64,000 nt of DNA from Didymodactylos carnosus. Its lineage: Eukaryota; Rotifera; Eurotatoria; Philodinida; Philodinidae. The notes under the pieces were generated by a model that worked only from the letters and a program-made list of their open reading frames with translations, did not search any database and was not told the DNA's origin. The position numbers and the translations under genes are program-made. The DNA lies in contig CAJNOQ010000066.1 in the NCBI GenBank assembly GCA_905250885.1, forward strand, positions 1 through 64,000. The letters are read 5' to 3'. This document shows, one piece after another, positions 37,345 through 50,277 of the stretch. The first letter of the stretch is position 1. Every line of letters begins with the position of its first letter.

Positions 37345-40300
37345 CTTATTTTAATAGAAGAAAAAAGAGATACATCTAAAATAAGTTGTTGAGCTAGATT
37401 AATAACAAAGTTTGATAGTATTATCAGGAAAAGAAGATTATTTGTCCCTCACTCTGACTGAAAACACGGCGACATGTTCACCTTTTCACTCATTTAACGC
37501 AATGGATAGTGAGTGCATAAAAACAAAGTCTAAACAGCACCATTTTACTAGCAGACGACAAATAATTTATTTTTCTACAAAACCTGTAAGTATCATATTA
37601 AACATTGTTTCATCGTTGAGAAAAATCTTGAAAATTAAAGTAAAGATGTATACTAAACTGTATATACAAAATATATCACCAGATCCAAAAATTGTATACC
37701 CTTATTCGGACAAAATCGATTGACAGTTCATATTTTTCATTACTTTTGAAAAAATTTTTTGTAAAACATTTTTTGAATTGATACGTTCAACACTTATACA
37801 TAGGAGTAACATTCTGCCAAGAAGCAGATACAAAGTTGCTGATCTATATGAACGATTTATGTTTATAAAAAACAAATCAACCTATATTTCTACATACATC
37901 ATATAGCTATTGTACACGTGTCTTTCGATGATAATCTCCATGAGAAGAAACAAAAAAAAATTTTTAGACTCTGGCATTTACTCTGCATATGTATGTATAC
38001 TTTCAATTTTGCAACAGATGGTATTTCGAACTATATATATATACACAAAAATAGATCTATAATATTGTCCATTGTTTTGCAGTTTTCGTTAATCATGAGA
38101 CAAATGGTACTTAGATCGATATCATGCGATAGTCAACAGTGTTAGAACTCAGAAAGATTCCGTCCACTTACATTCAGTTAATGACGATAAATTTTTGCAT
38201 TCTCATTTATTGTAAGACATAAAAAAAGACCATCATAAATACAAATTGAGTTTTTTTCCCTCTTAACTTATAATTAAATGATCAACTCTTCGATCGGAAA
38301 AGTAGCCAGCCACAAAAACGTAGAAAAAAAGATGTGCCTGTACTCTTCTTAACGCTAAATTTTCTTTCATGTTAACATTGTATGTTCCTGATTTGAACAA
38401 GGATTAAAGAATCCAAGAAAATAAAAAATAAAAAATAATGAATCTTCTCTCAGTTTGCTATTCCAAAGTGTAGCTTATATTTTTATTGTATCACGATGTA
38501 AAAAAAAAAAAGAACTTACAATAACAATTCTAGTAGTATGGTTCAATAATAAAAGAAATGAAAAACATTCATCTGTACTTATATGATTTCGAACCAGATG
38601 AGGATAGTAAAAAAAATTATTCCTTACCATTTTTTTATTTTTATTTTTTAAACAATATATATATACAATATCAATCTTGTATTAAACAGATACTAGAAGA
38701 GGAAAAGGCGAATAACTAATATAGCTTGCATATAAACGTACAACATAGTCAGCTATTCTCAGGAAAAGGGGAAAAAAAAAATTTTCCAGAAAAAAAAAAA
38801 TTTTTTTTTTAAATACTTTTGAGTACTAAACTAAAATAAATATTGTTAAACACATTCGTCCTTCCTTCATCTTCTTCTTCATGATTAACAAGAAAATTTC
38901 AAACTTTATTGTACATACATATAGTAGAAAGATGAGAGACGAGAGAATTTTTCTTTTTTTTTTTGTTTTTTATTCTTTTTTCTGTTCTTTTGATATATAT
39001 CATACGACAGATTCACTCAAAATTCAAGGATATCATTTAAAATCATTAAAGATGAAAAAATGTTTATGCTACTAGTACGTTGAAAAGAATCCTAATCTCG
39101 TTGTTAGCTAATTTAATAAAAAACGATAAATAACGTTGTTTAGCAACGATAACAAAACGAAAATCTCTCTGTTGTTATTTTAATGCGTGCGAAGATATTG
39201 ATAAAAGAAAAACTTAATCAAAAAAATATTTGATAGTCTCATTCTATATCATTGAATCTTTTGGGACAAATAACACAAAAAAAGCGAATATTGATTGAAC
39301 TTGTACAGTGGAGTGACATTTTATTGTAGATAATATTTTTCAGAGTTTTCTTCTTTTTTTTTTTTTCTTCTTTATGAATAAAATTTACTACCACTAGTAC
39401 AGCTAGAACAAAAACTGAAAATGTTCATAATTTTAAAAATGCTACACAGATTATACAGTCATAGAGAAAATATAAGGTAAACCATTTTACTTTATTTTTA
39501 AACATTGAAATCGAGATCTTCTCTATAAATATAATTTTTGTTCGACTGAGAGTACATAAAATTTATGAGAAAATTTATGTTTACAAATACATCATATTCT
39601 TATTTTGTTCATAATATCACAGGAGAATTCGTTTAATTAATATTTTAATTAATAATTTCATTCAATCTTGTTCTTGTCAGAAATTTATTTATTCAATTAT
39701 TCGAAATCTGTGAACTGTTTTCAACAAATAAACTAATAAATTGCTACATTAGTACGAAAAGAATCTGTTACTGTGTTATTGAGAAAAAAATCTTGTAATC
39801 TTAGAATGTCTTGAAAGTTGAAAAATAATAGGATAAGGATATGCATTTAAACAACAACAAAAAAAAAAAAAAATAACAGACAACGATGACGGGTAAAAGA
39901 AGAAGAGAAGAAAATTTTGTTCATTTGTGAAAATACGAGAAGCACATAGTATTCAATGAACGATCTATCATGGATTTTATTAAGAATATAGAGATATGTA
40001 TAAATGTATGAGAAGAAAAGACAACATATTGTCAATATACAGTGTAAGAACTTCTATATATAGGATTTTTTTATGTTAACGAAGAAAAATATACATATTT
40101 CTAAGTTCATACTAGAATATTAAGAAAAAATATTAAAACAGGTGAAATTATAATAAAAAAAAAGAAGTCGATGTGAGCATTAGAATAATTAACTTCACTT
40201 GAAAACTAGACTTGCTGCTTTTATGACAATTTGACTAATATATAGATTTGTACAAACTGTACACAGCAAATATTCTATGTAAAAATGTAGTCAATAAAAT

Positions 40301-43300
40301 TCTGTTTTATTTTCAAGGGCCTAACTATTAAACAAAAAGTGGTATTTAACTCAATAACTACAATGCGAAAATTTTATCATATAGTCAATTTGATACACTA
40401 CATTTAATTACACGTAAAATGTCGCTTTTTAAAGTAATTTTCTGTTAGGTAAATTTACAATAAATCTGTAAACAATAATTGTAGGTTCTACGAACGATTC
40501 GAAATCGAATCTTAAATTCGAGATGGCTTTTCGTAACACAATTGATAATCTCACACAATAGATAGTCCCATGATGAAACGTCTACTTTAACTCAGTTTAT
40601 ACACAAATGGTATTTGTGTGTTTCGTAAAATTTTCACTGATCTAGGGCGATCCGTTATTATATATACGGTTATATCGTTGAATGTTATGCCAAGGTTCTA
40701 AAGACCGTTTTCTCACTGATCGATTTTCTTAACAAAACTGTAACTTTTTATCTTTCAGAAATACACATCATTCGTTACATGACTAACATAGCAGTTCACT
40801 TTAAAAATCTTATTATTTTTATCGAAGTTCGAAAGAATAGCCATGCTTCGTATGATTAACTCTATTATTCTAAAACTTTTGAGAAGAACTTTTAAGAAAA
40901 AGTAGATGGACTTTATCTTAGGAGAGTCTCATGAACTTGAACTAGAGCAAACCAGATAGGTTAAACAGAAATACTAATTGCGGTATTCTAAGACGATTTT
41001 GTCAAATAGAGTTTGAAAATATTGAAGATAAAAAAACCTTGTTAGGGCAGCCCTTTATGAAGCTAAAATGGTGAAAGTCCTCTACATTAGCCGAGAGATG
41101 GTATTGGGAATAGTGTACACTAATATAGAGGAGTAACGAATATTGGTGCTGTCGTTTAAGATGAATACACTACCCTATCGAGAGGGATACACCAATCTGT
41201 TAAGGTGAATATCCCTCCTGAATAAGATCATTACACTACTCTATTGAGAGGAATACACCCAGAAGGGGGGAGGTTAAAAAATAGGTCAAAATCAAGGCTT
41301 TTCGAGTATAAAACTTCAACTCCTTCTCCTTTGAAGATACTAAAGGAGTTTCATAAAAACTAGACTACCCATCCTCATTCTTTACATTTACTACAAGGAC
41401 ATAAGTAAAGAATTGTTAGTGAGAGTTTTTAAATTATTTTTACAAAATATTCTTATCAAACTGGCACGTAGCCGTTTCTATTCTATCGACTATATACATA
41501 TCACATTCACCTATATTCTTTTTAAGTTAATAAGCTTCTGGTAAACTTTTTGTGCCTAGAACATTGGGAAATCGCTCTTCTTCCTATCAAAAAAAAAAAA
41601 CATTCTGTAAATATTGAATCTTGGTATGTACTCTCAACTATGTCATATATTATGCACTATCTTTCATCTTTCTATTGTACTGATCATCAATAAATGAGAG
41701 TAATTGTACTGAAAATAAAAGTAGATTTGAAGTCGACGGTGCTTCGAACTTTTTTAACGATATGAAACTGAATGACTTTTTCGACCCTTCTATGCGAAGT
41801 GGTACAGTAAAAAACTCACCGTGTGTACAATGAGGACACTTTTGGTGATAAAAAAAAAACTCCTGTCGCTTGTAATAACTTCAATAAATCATAGACCAAG
41901 TACAAACAATTCGCTAATATCACTTATCTTTCAACTTATGTAACAGATAAAACAAAAAAAACGCACATACTGTTGTTCAATTTGACTATAAAAATGTTTT
42001 CTTTACTTTAAAAACTATAACTTCTCTATTTGTTGTTTCTCTCTCGCTATATATATATAGCAAAGAAACTTCGTTCCAAAAAGCATAGAGATTTATTGAT
42101 CAAAATGGTAAAAACGTCTTCGAACACATCCATCTAGTAGTTGTAGTTAAAGAAGAATAAAAAATATTACAAAGATTTTATATGTTTGGGTAACAAAAAA
42201 AAAAAAAAATGCGCAAAATAAAAAAAAGAAATTCTTAAGTACAAAACAAAAAGATTTTGCTTATGAACGTACCGAACATGATGTGAAGATATTTTTGGGC
42301 TTTTATGCTGATGATTATGCACTATTGTTAGTCTCAAATCCTTCGGGTGAAAAAAGAAAAGTGGTATGTGGTCTGTAGGCAGTAAATATAGAAATAAATA
42401 ACAGTAGTAACACTATGAGCAACAACAAACTAAGACAAAGCATAAAACTATACCAATAATGTTTTGTGACTATTTTACTGCAATCTTCTTTCGTTCTTCT
42501 TGTTTAATTGGTATACGCGGTATACATAAGACGAAAGATAACGCAAAAATCCTATTTTTCTTTTTCTGTTTTATTTTACCTTTCGTAGATTTGTTTCGAT
42601 TTTCTTTTTTAGCATTTCAAGAATAATATGTAATAAGAATAAATGTAAATTGCTGACAAACACAACTACAACCCAACAATTTTTTACTCATTCTTTTTCT
42701 TAGGATTTTTTTTTTTTTTTTTGACTTTATACAAGATTTATGTTTTCAAAACGAGGAAAAAAAAGAGAAATTTGTGGTATATATAACACAATTACTTTTT
42801 TCTTCTAGTAATCATCTCTATCCGATATTTCGTTACATTATTCTTTCAAATATATTTTGAACTATATTTTACCAATTTGAAAAGAATGGTGAAAATTCCG
42901 AACTAAATCACCCGTTTCTACTTAACACATTTAGAAAAATTGTGATTTTATAAAAGATAAAAGATTTCTTAATGTTGACTGATACACTTTACAACTAAAG
43001 GATTACTCCATGAAAGAAAAAACAACAACAACGAACTTATCAAAGTTTTTCTATATTTGACCCTCAGCAGATTTCTAATATCTGAATTAGTGAGCTATGA
43101 ATAAAAGAATGTTTCATTTTTTTTCTTCTTCTAAACCTTTTTATTTTATAAATAATCACACAGTTAGATAGTTCCATCGGGTATCGATCATTTGCTCTTG
43201 AAAATTTTTTTGATCACACACACATATATATATAGAGAGAGAGAGATACTGGATCAAGTTTGCAACAGAGACCACTATAATTTTGTTCGAAACTCTATGG

Positions 43301-44600
43301 AACGATCCAGTTGATAAAATCTATATTATATAGTGAAAGAAGAGAGAGGCAAAAAAAATTGATTGTTGCGTGACACTTTCTATATCTAATATATGTTCAA
43401 CTGTATATATCAGCACAAAATGTTGTTCTATATATATATATATATATATACAGAATTTACTTTAGTTAGATACTAAAAGTCTTTCGGTTCAAACATTCAA
43501 AAAAAAACAAATGTAGAGAAAAAATATATACATTTAATCGATATGGAATGAAACAAAAGACAAGAGAGAAATAGAACACTTGAATACACATGTGAACAGG
43601 AAAAAATGATTATTGGTTTTGGTAGGATTGATGGATGAGAGATACAACATGCGTCGCACTCTTTTTTCTTTTTTTCTACTTGTCTCGTCACATACTAACG
43701 AACATACAAAATCAGACTTCTTTCAAATAGCCATATATATATAGATATATATATATATAATAGCAAAATCCAGAGACAATCTTTTTTTTTTTATAACTTT
43801 GTTTAGTATAGTACTCTATTTGTTGTCTTTTCTATAACAACAAAAACACATTATTCTCGATTCAATGCAAAAAATGAGTTATCTACATGTTACTATTGAT
43901 GAACGAAACGAAACTAGATGTTTGACATAGATGATATAATTAAAAGAACATTTTTTTTTATAGATAAAATATATAGTATAGATATATTTCTTATAACACT
44001 TTTTTTAACTATAAACAAGCAAACTACATGAATTTTGAGCACAATTTTGAGAAGAAATAAATTTCTTGAAATACTCTAATACTTAAGATGAAATTTAACC
44101 GATTTTCTCATGGAGTTTCTAAGATCTTTGAATTAGAAAAAAACAGTTAAAAATGCTACAATTACGTATCAATTTTTTAGTCAAAGATAAAATAGACAGG
44201 GTTATGACAAAAGTGAGAATATAAAAGTTCTGATAAGGTCAATCAAAAATGTTAGCTATAGAATTTTGACGACTGATCTGTTCATCATTTATATTTTCAT
44301 GAATATTTTAGGTTACCAAGAATTGTGTATTTTTTTCTAGAACATCTGTGCGAAAATTATATCATAGTAGATATAAAATCTTCAAACAGAATGTATTAGC
44401 CAAACTAATGTGAAAAAAATAGCCGTAAAAAGTAGCTGAAGTAGGTCTTCATTAGTTTCTGAAAACAAAAAAGTATATTGCTACTATTACAAGGTAAAAA
44501 CAAACACAATGAAATAGAAATTGTATGAGTATTCTTAAGAGAGAGAGAGAGAGAGAGAGAAAGATATCCCGCTTTTCCAGTGTTAGCAAAGGTGAAAGCA
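37345..44600. other. Gene-poor AT-rich tract with microsatellites
   Basis: No convincing coding sequence on either strand. There are many A/T runs, for example around 38770-38815, 39355-39368, 42190-42220 and 42703-42722. Simple repeats include mixed CA/TA/GA at 43215-43247, (TA)n at 43429-43450 and at 43735-43760, and (GA)n at 44539-44561. Two imperfect 28-bp direct copies lie at 41166-41193 and 41232-41259. This may be upstream sequence of the minus-strand zinc-finger gene, but no defined element is recognisable. Confidence 0.5.
43215..43450. repeat. Microsatellite cluster (CA/TA/GA)
   Basis: Dinucleotide runs: ACACAC into TATATA into GAGAGA at 43215-43247, and (TA)n at 43429-43450. Similar short (TA)n runs follow near 43735-43760. 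Confidence 0.8.
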
Positions 44601-44602
44601 AA

Positions 44603-44823
44603 GATCCGATCGGGTTTAAACCTTTAACACAGATACTTCAGATCCTATGTCAGGTTTTTTCGAAAAATATGCCTGCCTTCTCGAAATCTTATTTAAAAAG
44701 TCAGTTTTTGCTTTCAAAAAACCTTCTTTCAGTGGAACTTGCAATTCAGAATGTTTTTCAATATTTTAGAACCTGAGATAGAATCTGAAGTATCTGTAGT
44801 AAAAATGTTGGCTCGATCAGATC
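44603..44823. repeat. Small inverted-repeat element
   Basis: The arms are about 55 bp, at 44603-44660 and 44768-44823 reversed. They share ACAGATACTTCAGAT and CTCAGGTT/GTCAGGTT words at roughly 75-80% identity by eye. The outer ends are GATCCGATCGGG and GATCTGATCGAG. It is probably a decayed MITE. An open frame across it is not protein-like. Confidence 0.5.
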
Positions 44824-47800
44824 ATTTTTTCGAGTGATTATAACATTACTGGATTGTAACCATCAATGCTTTAGATATTATACGTAACAGTGAACACGTC
44901 ACTTTTTTGGGATGCGGCGATGTTCATTTCTCCACAAAAAAAAGATTGGAAAATTTGGGAAGTAGTCTGATTGGGAAGAAAACATTTTTCTCTCAGACTA
45001 AGTATAAGAAAAAATTTCGAAGGCGCTGGAAATGAAAGAAAAATCAACAAAGCTAAAAAACTGAGTTTTCACCACTGAGTTCATAGTGCACTATCTGCTG
45101 TAGCTCTCGAGTTCTGTGGTTGGATGATTACCTAGTGTATAGTAGTTCTTATCAAATATCGAGCCACACACACGTTTGAAGTTGACCGTTTTTAAGACGG
45201 TAAATTTTCGAGTTTTGGAAGTTTTTCTCCATAAAAACTCTAAATCTCAATGACGTTTTCACCTGACCTCCGATTTTCGCGAGGATTCATCGAAATCTTG
45301 CTACTAGAGAGACATTCTATGTAGAAAAGATTTTGAAATGATTTATCGAGCACTGTTCTATGATAGTCGATTGTCGCTTAGCTGAAATGGTTCTCAAATA
45401 CTTTTTGCCAAATTTTGTTGTTTACTTTTTTAAAGTATTAACTTATTGTTTTAAATTCTCAATTTTACTATTAATATCATATGGCACTAATTGATTGGGA
45501 TTAAAAAACAAAAGAAATATTTTTCGTTTTCAATAATGTGAATACGCTTTTCGTATGTAAAATCAAAACTTGTCTTCTACTGTATAAGTTACTTAAATAC
45601 TGAGCGAGTCTTAGAGTAGAGGAAATGTTTTTGTGATGTGTGATACTGATCAATAAATATATTACAATTTTTACTAACAAATTCTTTGCGAATAAGAAGA
45701 AGACTATCATGAATGATTACAAATGATTATTGACTCAAAAAGAGGCTTCGATAGGACACGTTTGGATATATACTACCCGATTATGGTTGGATATAATTTT
45801 TCCTCTTTCGAGGATCTATAGTCTAATCTATCAATAAAACTTTAATTTATTTTGAAGTAAGCTATTATTAAAATTTTGAAAATAATAAGGATACTATAGT
45901 ATGATCGTGATTATTCGATCTGAAAGTACATTTTTTCATCGTCTTCATCAATTCTATAAAAGCTTCTTCGAAGACTGAATAAACTCCATGACTTATACCG
46001 ACAGGATCATGCACGCTATTCTGATAAATATTGTGATCATTCGGATTGTAACGGGTAGGATGGATACAGAACTCCTATTATTGGACGTTGCGTATATAGA
46101 TTGATATATAAAATGTGTGTTTCTTTGCTGATAATGATGATTTAGCCTTTTTCTAGATAATGAATCTTTGAATAATAACCACCATCGACTTCTCAAGAAA
46201 CAGCCTATCTGTCTAATTTTGGACAAAATTGTTTATCCGATATTACAGGCTGTTAATCGTGATTAGCGTGATCATGTTACATTTTTAGCCATAGTTTAAA
46301 ATAGTTACGATCACATTATGGAATTGTTAATCACAATTATTGTTATGCACAATTAATTTCAATCATGATTAGTGCTGTAGTGTGTTCATCGTGATAGATA
46401 AATTGTTCATACGTATGCTATAATACTTGCAGAGCTGGACAAGTCAAGTTAGACTTGACTTGCCTTGGTCCAAAGCTTTCTTGGGGTATGACTTGACTTG
46501 ACCTGAGAGATTTTTTTCAAGTCAAGTCATTTCTAGTAAGAGATTTTCGTTTAAATTAGACTTTTTCTACCATGAAAGAGAGTTTCTGAGGCTATAAAAA
46601 CTCTCTCACCCAAAAGGGTGCTAGCGAATTTTATGTTCTGCATAATTTTAATCAGACTTGACTTGACTTGGCGGAAAAGGTTTCAAGGGATGACTTGACT
46701 TATGACTTGCAAAACTCCTGACTTGCCCAGCTCTGAATACTTGCTCTAGACAAAAAACCAAGAAGGATTAGTAGTTCTCCTTCCAAAGTAGTTGCCCTGT
46801 CGAATTCATCGGTGTTGTTGAAGATGGATATTAAACTGGGAAAAGAGATAGAAATATTTTCTCTACCCATATATGTGTAACATCATTCTTTCTAAAAGTG
46901 AAAGTATCTGAAGAGAAATGTCTCCCTTTTTTAGAACTGTCTTTTATAGATAAAGAAAAATTCTGTAGTAAAAAGTTAAGATTCTGAGCAGCGTAATGTA
47001 ACTCGACTTCGGGATCGATCATGTTCCTTTCTAAGCTTTGTTTCTGTCATTCAACTATCCTTAGGGATTTATTCTTTACTATCCTTATGATGCGTAGAGT
47101 AATTATCTAGGCCACCTGAGAATCAAAATACTTGAAAATGTTTCTATGGGATTTCCATGAGGTTTTGGGGAAACCACTTTCCTTTGATTAGATGTATTTT
47201 CAATTTCAATTTAGCCATATATTGTTTTTCGCAGCCTTGGAGACATTACGGTTTGGAGCAACAAAATATAGAGAATCCAATTTTGAAAAAGATGAAACCC
47301 CCTAGTATTCCGTCACAAAACCTGTAAGAAAATGATGATCAGCTTTGCTTCACTTATGATACGTAGTGCACGGACTGTTGATGTTGCGAAAATGAACTGT
47401 GAAATACCTAGGCAGGAGCAGTACATTTCAGAAGACACCTTAGCAGTTATAGGTTGTAACAGATATTTTCGTCTCCTATGATAGACCTTGAAACGCCTCA
47501 GACCTGGCAGCAAGGTGGATTGACGGCAATTGTTACACTGGCTAAACTACCCAAGTCCACTTTCGCTGCGCGATCGCTATACACTCGCGATCTCGCGGCA
47601 GAACTCTGTAGCAATTCTTAAGAATTCAGTATACCGAAGTCAACTTTATAGTTTTTTCTCAGCACGATCGCTACCGTATCGCTATTTCGGGACGCGACTG
47701 TTACGACTCGCGTTGCAACAGTAGCTGCGGCTGTTGCAGAACAATCTAGCAGTCACGTCGCCTATCATGGTTCGGGACTCTTGCTAAGATTGAAAAGCTG

Positions 47801-48539
47801 CTGAGGATCATTAAAAGTAAAGGAGTTTTAAAAAATCGCGACGGGTTCATGCCACGTAACGAAATTTTATTGGCGGACATAGTTTGTAATCTTTTTGAAT
47901 TGTAAGAACGCAAAAGGATTGTTTTTCCCATGACTGACTTGTTGTAAAGACATTAGTCTAGAAAAACAATTGTGTCTGTCTGTTTGTTCGCATCTTACTC
48001 ACCGTTTTCAAGGCGAATTCCGCATATAAAGGGTGTTTACAGCTACTGATAGATAGTCTGGCACTGAACTGCAAAAATAAACTTTGACGTTCTGTCATAT
48101 ATCATTTACAACGCTTAAGATTGTGCAATTAACAACGGTAAGTATCACTCTTAACGAGTAGTATACAGCCGACCTCTATTTTCACGAGAATTTCTACATT
48201 TTTACTCCAGTAATGCTGCTATGGTAGATAACTAATAGATAGCCCACTGAACATGGTGTTTACAGCTAATGAACTGGTGTTATTCTTTCATTTTCAAGAC
48301 GTTTTCAAGGCAGATTCCATGTATAGAGAGAGAAGTGCCCCCTAAAAGCAGGACCGCCCCAAACGGGAAGGGATGACTCCCTCCAATTTTCAGAAATATT
48401 TGACAATTTAATTTTTGGTAAGTACTAAAAAGTTAAGATAAGCTACAATGTAGTACTATAATACCTTTTTTCTCGATGGTAGATAGTTACCTGTCTAACT
48501 CTTAGGTTTTATTGTTCATATGTTTTTGGGATAATTTTT
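44824..48539. other. Intergenic, repeats only
   Basis: No gene was recognised. It contains the hAT-like MITE at 46430-46735, a stretch at 46230-46400 with many GATTA/TAATC words, and a conspicuously GC- and CGATCG-rich patch at 47560-47770. Near-repeated phrases around 48000-48075 and 48250-48340 (TTTTCAAGGC..ATTCC, GTGTTTACAGCTA) suggest decayed mobile DNA. Confidence 0.45.
46430..46735. mobile_element. hAT-type MITE with perfect 8-bp target duplication
   Basis: Ends are CAGAGCTGGACAAGTC and, reversed, CAGAGCTGGGCAAGTC, classic hAT terminal sequences. The element is flanked by identical octamers AATACTTG at 46422-46429 and 46736-46743. The 306-bp interior contains many repeats of the word TGACTTGACTTG in both orientations near both ends. 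No coding capacity. The perfect target duplication points to a fairly recent insertion. Confidence 0.9.
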
Positions 48540-48910
48540 AGATTCATACAACAATTACACGGTGGTACCTCATCAGAAATTCCAAATACGTTACATCTAT
48601 TAAAAAATCGATTAAGCTACAGATATGAATTATTTAACATTTATCCCATGCCAATCAAAACGAATTAATTATTCGTGGTACCAAACCGATTGTAACAGCA
48701 ACATCATCCAGAAAAATCGTTAATGCAACACAATTAACATATGATATGTGAAAAGACATTTTTAATATCTGTGATCTTGATAAAGCATTATTTATTGATG
48801 GTATTAAACCAACTCACAGTTTTGAATCTGTCATGCAATTAAAACCAAATGTTAAAACAAAAATTCGTATCTCTGTTTCAGCAGAGAATTACAGTTCTTT
48901 TATCTGTTTT
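48540..48910 (+). pseudogene. Coding remnant, family unknown
   Basis: Gene-like codon usage appears in short blocks in different frames, including HGGTSSEIPNTLHLLKNRL, IIRGTKPIVTATSSRKIVN and LDKALFIDGIKPTHSFES. No start, no clean splice sites and no continuation were found, so this looks like a broken fragment. I do not recognise the family. A fold-back repeat begins about 95 bp downstream. Confidence 0.35.
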
Positions 48911-49004
48911 ATTATAACGATCCATTTTTCAAAAATAAATAAATTACGTGTTCTGATTAATAATTTCAAAAAAGAACATCAGTGGCAGATAGCGTTTTGC
49001 CTTT

Positions 49005-49306
49005 TCATATCACCGACAAAAAATTAAAGTTCATTTAGAGTTAAAGAAAAGTGCTTTTTCGTATTCAACACACCTGATAACCTGGAAAATTTTCTATTTT
49101 TAGCGAGAGGTATCGCCAAAAAGTTAAGAAAAATTTTCAAAATTGTATCATTTTGCCATGGATGATGGCAAAATTTTTCTGCGTCACTTTGTTTGGCGAT
49201 ACCTCTCGCTAAAAATAGAAAATTTTCCAGGTTATCAGGTGTGTTGAATACGAAAAAGCACTTTTCTTTAACTCTAAATGAACTTTAATTTTTTTTATCG
49301 GTGATA
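49005..49306. repeat. Near-perfect long hairpin (115-bp arms)
   Basis: Positions 49005-49120 and 49192-49306 are inverted copies with only a few differences, separated by about 70 bp. Words such as GCGAGAGGTATCGCC and ACACACCTGATAACC occur in both arms. As RNA it would form a stable stem of about 115 bp. It may be a young fold-back MITE. No obvious target duplication. Confidence 0.8.
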
Positions 49307-49474
49307 TGCCAGCACTTTTCATTACATTTATTTAAAGCGCTACATCTCCTATTTCCACCAAGTATGCATTATAAACAATGTCTCATTTAAAAACATAACT
49401 GCAATTAAAAAATTGCTTTTTCGGTAGCTATATCGATCTCTTCCACATTTTTTCTTCTGACAGCTATAGTTTTC

Positions 49475-49857
49475 TAGCGAATGCTGAAGTTACCTGCTAT
49501 TCACTCTAAATTTGAAAAAAGAAAAGTCCGTGATTTATTCACCTACTTTTCACTGAATCACATACAAAAGTTCGTGCCATCATTGAGTAAGGTCTGTGAA
49601 GTATGTAATCACGGACTTTTCAACCCGGAAGCTCTCAGTCACATTCGTGAATTAAATATGGAGCACAATGCGTGAAAAATCACGGATCTGACTTACAGCG
49701 CCCGGGTTGAAAAGTTCGTGATTACATACTTCATGGACCTTACTCAATGTTGACACGAACTTTTGTATGTGATTCAGAGAAAAGTAGCTGGAAAAATCAC
49801 GGATTTTTCTTTTTTCAAATCTACAGTGGTGGCAGGTAACTTCCTACAACAGCGCTA
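49475..49857. mobile_element. Fold-back element, AGCGCTGTTGTAGGAAG family
   Basis: Inverted arms of about 150 bp lie at 49483-49635 and 49690-49850. They share GAAGTTACCTGC, ATTTGAAAAAAGAAAA, AATCACATACAAAAGTTCGTG and GAAGTATGTAATCACG. The right end reads reversed TAGCGCTGTTGTAGG and the left TAGCGAATGCTG. TA on both outer sides may be the target duplication. A one-armed relative lies at 53064-53160. Confidence 0.7.
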
Positions 49858-50277
49858 GATTGCCTTTACATTTTTCACAATGAACAGATAAAAAGTGGTT
49901 TCAAGACAAGTGCTCTATCCCTTTTACAAGAAACTGAACTAATTTTATGTTCAGTCAGCTAAAATTTTAAAAAAGCTTTTAAAGGGTTCATTGACATCTA
50001 GAAAAATGTAGTTCAATGGGGTTCCAACTCCATCTAAGTTTATTTGACGTATCTAAGCGCTAGTGAGTCAAGCACAGATGAATAGGCACGAAATAATTCA
50101 AGTTGAAGCAGATGGCAACAGATATAACAAGTGTGTTTTGATAAAAGTCGGGGTAATGACCTAGAAATCTTACAAGCATATTCATTAAACTTCAGTCTTA
50201 AATCTCACTACAAAGCAGTCTTAGTAAAATATAGACCAAATTATTCAAATCAATGAGTTTATAGCGAGGTCAGAGTG
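49858..50277. other. Short intergenic stretch
   Basis: AT-rich, no coding sequence and no strong repeat between the fold-back element and the ADP-ribosyltransferase fossil. Confidence 0.5.

Noticed and set aside
37412-44776. Several 60-100 codon open frames in the gene-poor tract
   Set aside because: Rich in Phe, Ile, Lys and Ser runs as expected from AT-rich random sequence, with no splice-linked neighbours.
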